A DNA stretch of 8,290 bases from JBBQHM01 sp038323965 (GTDB lineage: Bacteria > Verrucomicrobiota > Verrucomicrobiia > Chthoniobacterales > UBA10450), in NCBI GenBank assembly GCA_038323965.1, contig JBBQHM010000097.1, positions 1 to 8,290 on the forward strand. The letters run 5' to 3'. Shown here piece after piece: positions 6,481 through 8,290 of the stretch (within the stretch, counting starts at the first letter, position 1; each line of letters starts with the position of its first letter). Under the pieces are notes generated by a model. The model did no database searches. It was given only the letters and a program-made list of their open reading frames with translations, and had not been told where the DNA came from. A program made the translations under genes and the position numbers.

Positions 6481-8290
6481 CTATCTTGAATCACGTAGCG
6501 GCAGATCAGCTTTGTAAAGATTCACTTCTTTCGCTATCGCATTCGCAAGGGACCCTTCGCGGACACCCGCGGCGAGACGCGCCGCGCGATCGCCAATAGT
6601 TATCGCCTTGGCGAACTCACCCGTCTCGGCGTAGGCAGCAGCCAGGGTGCGAAGGAAAGATGCATCACGCTCCTCAGACAGGCGCACTGCGTGGCTCGCG
6701 TAGGTTACTGCAGCCTTTCCGTCTCTTACTTGATTGTCTGGCGAGGTGCTCAGAATCCAGGCTAGATTGTTCAAAGTAGACATCGACTCCGGCGCGATCT
6801 CAAGAGCGACACGATACTGCATCACCGCCTCCCGGTCGTGCCCTTCTCGAAGCAGGCTATTGCCGAGACTGGTGCGAAATTCGGCGTCATCGGGTCGCAA
6901 CTCTACTGCCCGACGATACTGTACCGTCGCGTCACGCGTGCGACCTAATTGCATCTGCACCGTGGCGAGGTTGAAGTGACCGTCCGGGTATTCAGATTGC
7001 AGCCTCACTGTTTGCTCGGCCTCCTGCAGCGCCAACTCAGTTTCGCCTTTCTCCGAGTAGGCCACTGCGAGGTTGCTGTGCGCGAATGCGGCGCTAAGCG
7101 CATAAAACGGTTCGTGCTCACCATCATGAATTTGCAGGACACGTTGGAAGCGAATTATCGCATCATCAACGCGACCCTGTTTAAGCAGAACCATCCCAAG
7201 GTTATTGTTCGCGACATCGCTGGTGGGCGCCAATGCCAGTGCACGAGACCACAAGGTCTCGCTGTCGTGCCAATAGAGTGCCTGAGCGCGCGCGCATAGA
7301 CCGAGCGCGATGATGCAGAAAAGACTGCATGCGAGCAAAAGAGAATTTCGATTTCTCCAAGGGCGAGAAGCTTCGGCAACCAACCAGGCGATCGAAACAA
7401 CGATTCCGATCTCCGGCAAATAGGTGTAACGGTCCGCATGACGCTGCAGGCCAATCTGGATAAAGCCGATAACTGGGAGCAACATGACGAGATACCAGCC
7501 CCATCCTAACAGGAGATAGGGACGATTCTGACGCATCATCCATACAATGACAGACAGCGCAGCAAGTAGACATACGGCGCCAATTAACTGCACCGCGCCG
7601 ATACCAAAGCCCTCGACTGGATACACCGGCGAAAGGTTAGCGGGCCAGACTAGTTGCTTGAGATATACAACATAGCTATTCAGCGCGTTGGCCGCGCGCC
7701 AATCCAGTGGTGGCGCAGTGACGCTCCCGTTTGATCCTTTCTGGACAAGATATGTGATCACGCCGGCGGAAGCAGCCATTACAAACAAGGGAATTTTTTC
7801 AAGCACAAGCTTTGCAACCGTTTCCGTCCGTTGGCGCCCAAGCGGCCACCAATCGAGCAACAGCATAATCACCGGGGTCGTCACCAGCATCGCTTTCGAC
7901 AACAAACCTAGCAGGAACGATAGGACAACCAGCGTGTATCGCGCGGAGCCGCCTCGCCTCACATAGAGCGCGTATAACAGCAGAGTTAGCGCGAAAAAGA
8001 ACGCACTCAGGACATCCTTTCTCTCGGAAACCCAGGCGACCGACTCCACGCGCAGGGGATGAACTGCGAATACGAAAGCGACAAACGCGCTTCGCCACAT
8101 CGCGCCCGTAATTAATCGCAAAGCCAAAAACAAAAGTATCGCCGCAGCAGCATGAAGCGCGACGTTCATGAGATGATGTGCGCCCGCGTTCATCCCAAAC
8201 AATTGGACGTCAGACATGTGCGATAAAGTCGTTAGTGGATGCCAGTTTCGGGCATGCGGATGAGTGAACGCCCACCCAATGCCGCGCAGA
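6481..8290 (-). CDS. TMTC-like membrane protein with C-terminal TPRs (upstream copy, 5' partial)
   Basis: A paralogue of the downstream gene, open through the right edge of the window; 602 residues are visible. The Met at 8217 is internal: upstream codons to 8289 encode RGIGWAFTHPHARNWHPLTT, aligning with HGIAWSLTHAHGGNWHPLTS of the downstream copy, so about 70 N-terminal residues (first membrane segment and NYDD loop) lie outside. Counting from that internal Met, conserved stretches are HPLRVESVAWVSERKDVLS (53-71) and HADRYTYLPEIG (260-271); membrane segments run to about 308. About six TPR units occupy 334-552, including a clear LAWILSTSPDNQVRDG segment (485-500) and LAAAYAETGEFAKAI (525-539), two units more than in the downstream copy. 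It ends in LPLRDSR, echoing RPLRD near the other copy's end. It is first of the visible pair in the operon; promoter not visible. Confidence 0.85.
   Translation of the reverse strand, partial: LRGIGWAFTHPHARNWHPLTTLSHMSDVQLFGMNAGAHHLMNVALHAAAAILLFLALRLITGAMWRSAFVAFVFAVHPLRVESVAWVSERKDVLSAFFFALTLLLYALYVRRGGSARYTLVVLSFLLGLLSKAMLVTTPVIMLLLDWWPLGRQRTETVAKLVLEKIPLFVMAASAGVITYLVQKGSNGSVTAPPLDWRAANALNSYVVYLKQLVWPANLSPVYPVEGFGIGAVQLIGAVCLLAALSVIVWMMRQNRPYLLLGWGWYLVMLLPVIGFIQIGLQRHADRYTYLPEIGIVVSIAWLVAEASRPWRNRNSLLLACSLFCIIALGLCARAQALYWHDSETLWSRALALAPTSDVANNNLGMVLLKQGRVDDAIIRFQRVLQIHDGEHEPFYALSAAFAHSNLAVAYSEKGETELALQEAEQTVRLQSEYPDGHFNLATVQMQLGRTRDATVQYRRAVELRPDDAEFRTSLGNSLLREGHDREAVMQYRVALEIAPESMSTLNNLAWILSTSPDNQVRDGKAAVTYASHAVRLSEERDASFLRTLAAAYAETGEFAKAITIGDRAARLAAGVREGSLANAIAKEVNLYKADLPLRDSR

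Noticed and set aside
8215..8217. ATG at 8217 as the true start of the upstream TMTC-like gene
   Set aside because: The frame stays open to the window edge and the preceding codons align with the downstream paralogue.

Overview
This 8.3 kb window looks like ordinary chromosomal DNA from a free-living bacterium. GC content is moderately high by eye. The genes are short, mostly single-gene units on alternating strands, with one complete tRNA gene and no sign of phage, transposon, plasmid or CRISPR material. The paired multi-membrane/TPR proteins of the TMTC-like type, together with small secreted proteins and weak Shine-Dalgarno signals, suggest an environmental lineage such as Verrucomicrobiota, with Acidobacteriota or Planctomycetota as alternatives. 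This is a low-confidence inference with no marker gene behind it.

Layout, left to right. A DUF1003 membrane protein (minus, 114-632) is divergent from a secreted MORN-like protein with a GTG start (plus, 741-1658). That gene converges on a STAS-domain anti-sigma-factor antagonist (minus, about 1715-2035), which lies downstream of a small secreted protein with an acidic tail (minus, 2195-2755). A 119-bp divergent intergenic region with a 17-bp palindrome separates this from an Old Yellow Enzyme family oxidoreductase (plus, 2875-3942). A GNAT acetyltransferase (plus, 4008-4508) and a complete tRNA-Val(CAC) gene with encoded CCA (plus, 4564-4638) follow. The right half (4648-8290) is a minus-strand operon of two paralogous integral-membrane TPR proteins resembling GT-C/TMTC glycosyltransferases. 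The upstream one runs off the right edge of the window.

The only clear multi-gene unit is the TMTC-like pair. The two reading frames are in the same phase and separated by one TAG stop plus three bases, and both carry the same membrane-domain motifs. They differ by about two TPR units at the C-terminus. The likely role is transfer of sugar from a lipid carrier to secreted or surface molecules, but no substrate can be read from the sequence. The left-half genes show no shared pathway.

The three plus-strand protein genes lack Shine-Dalgarno sequences and have a -10-like hexamer 5-8 nt before the start codon, which suggests leaderless mRNAs. No intergenic gap exceeds about 120 bp. I did not find a novel multi-gene system here.
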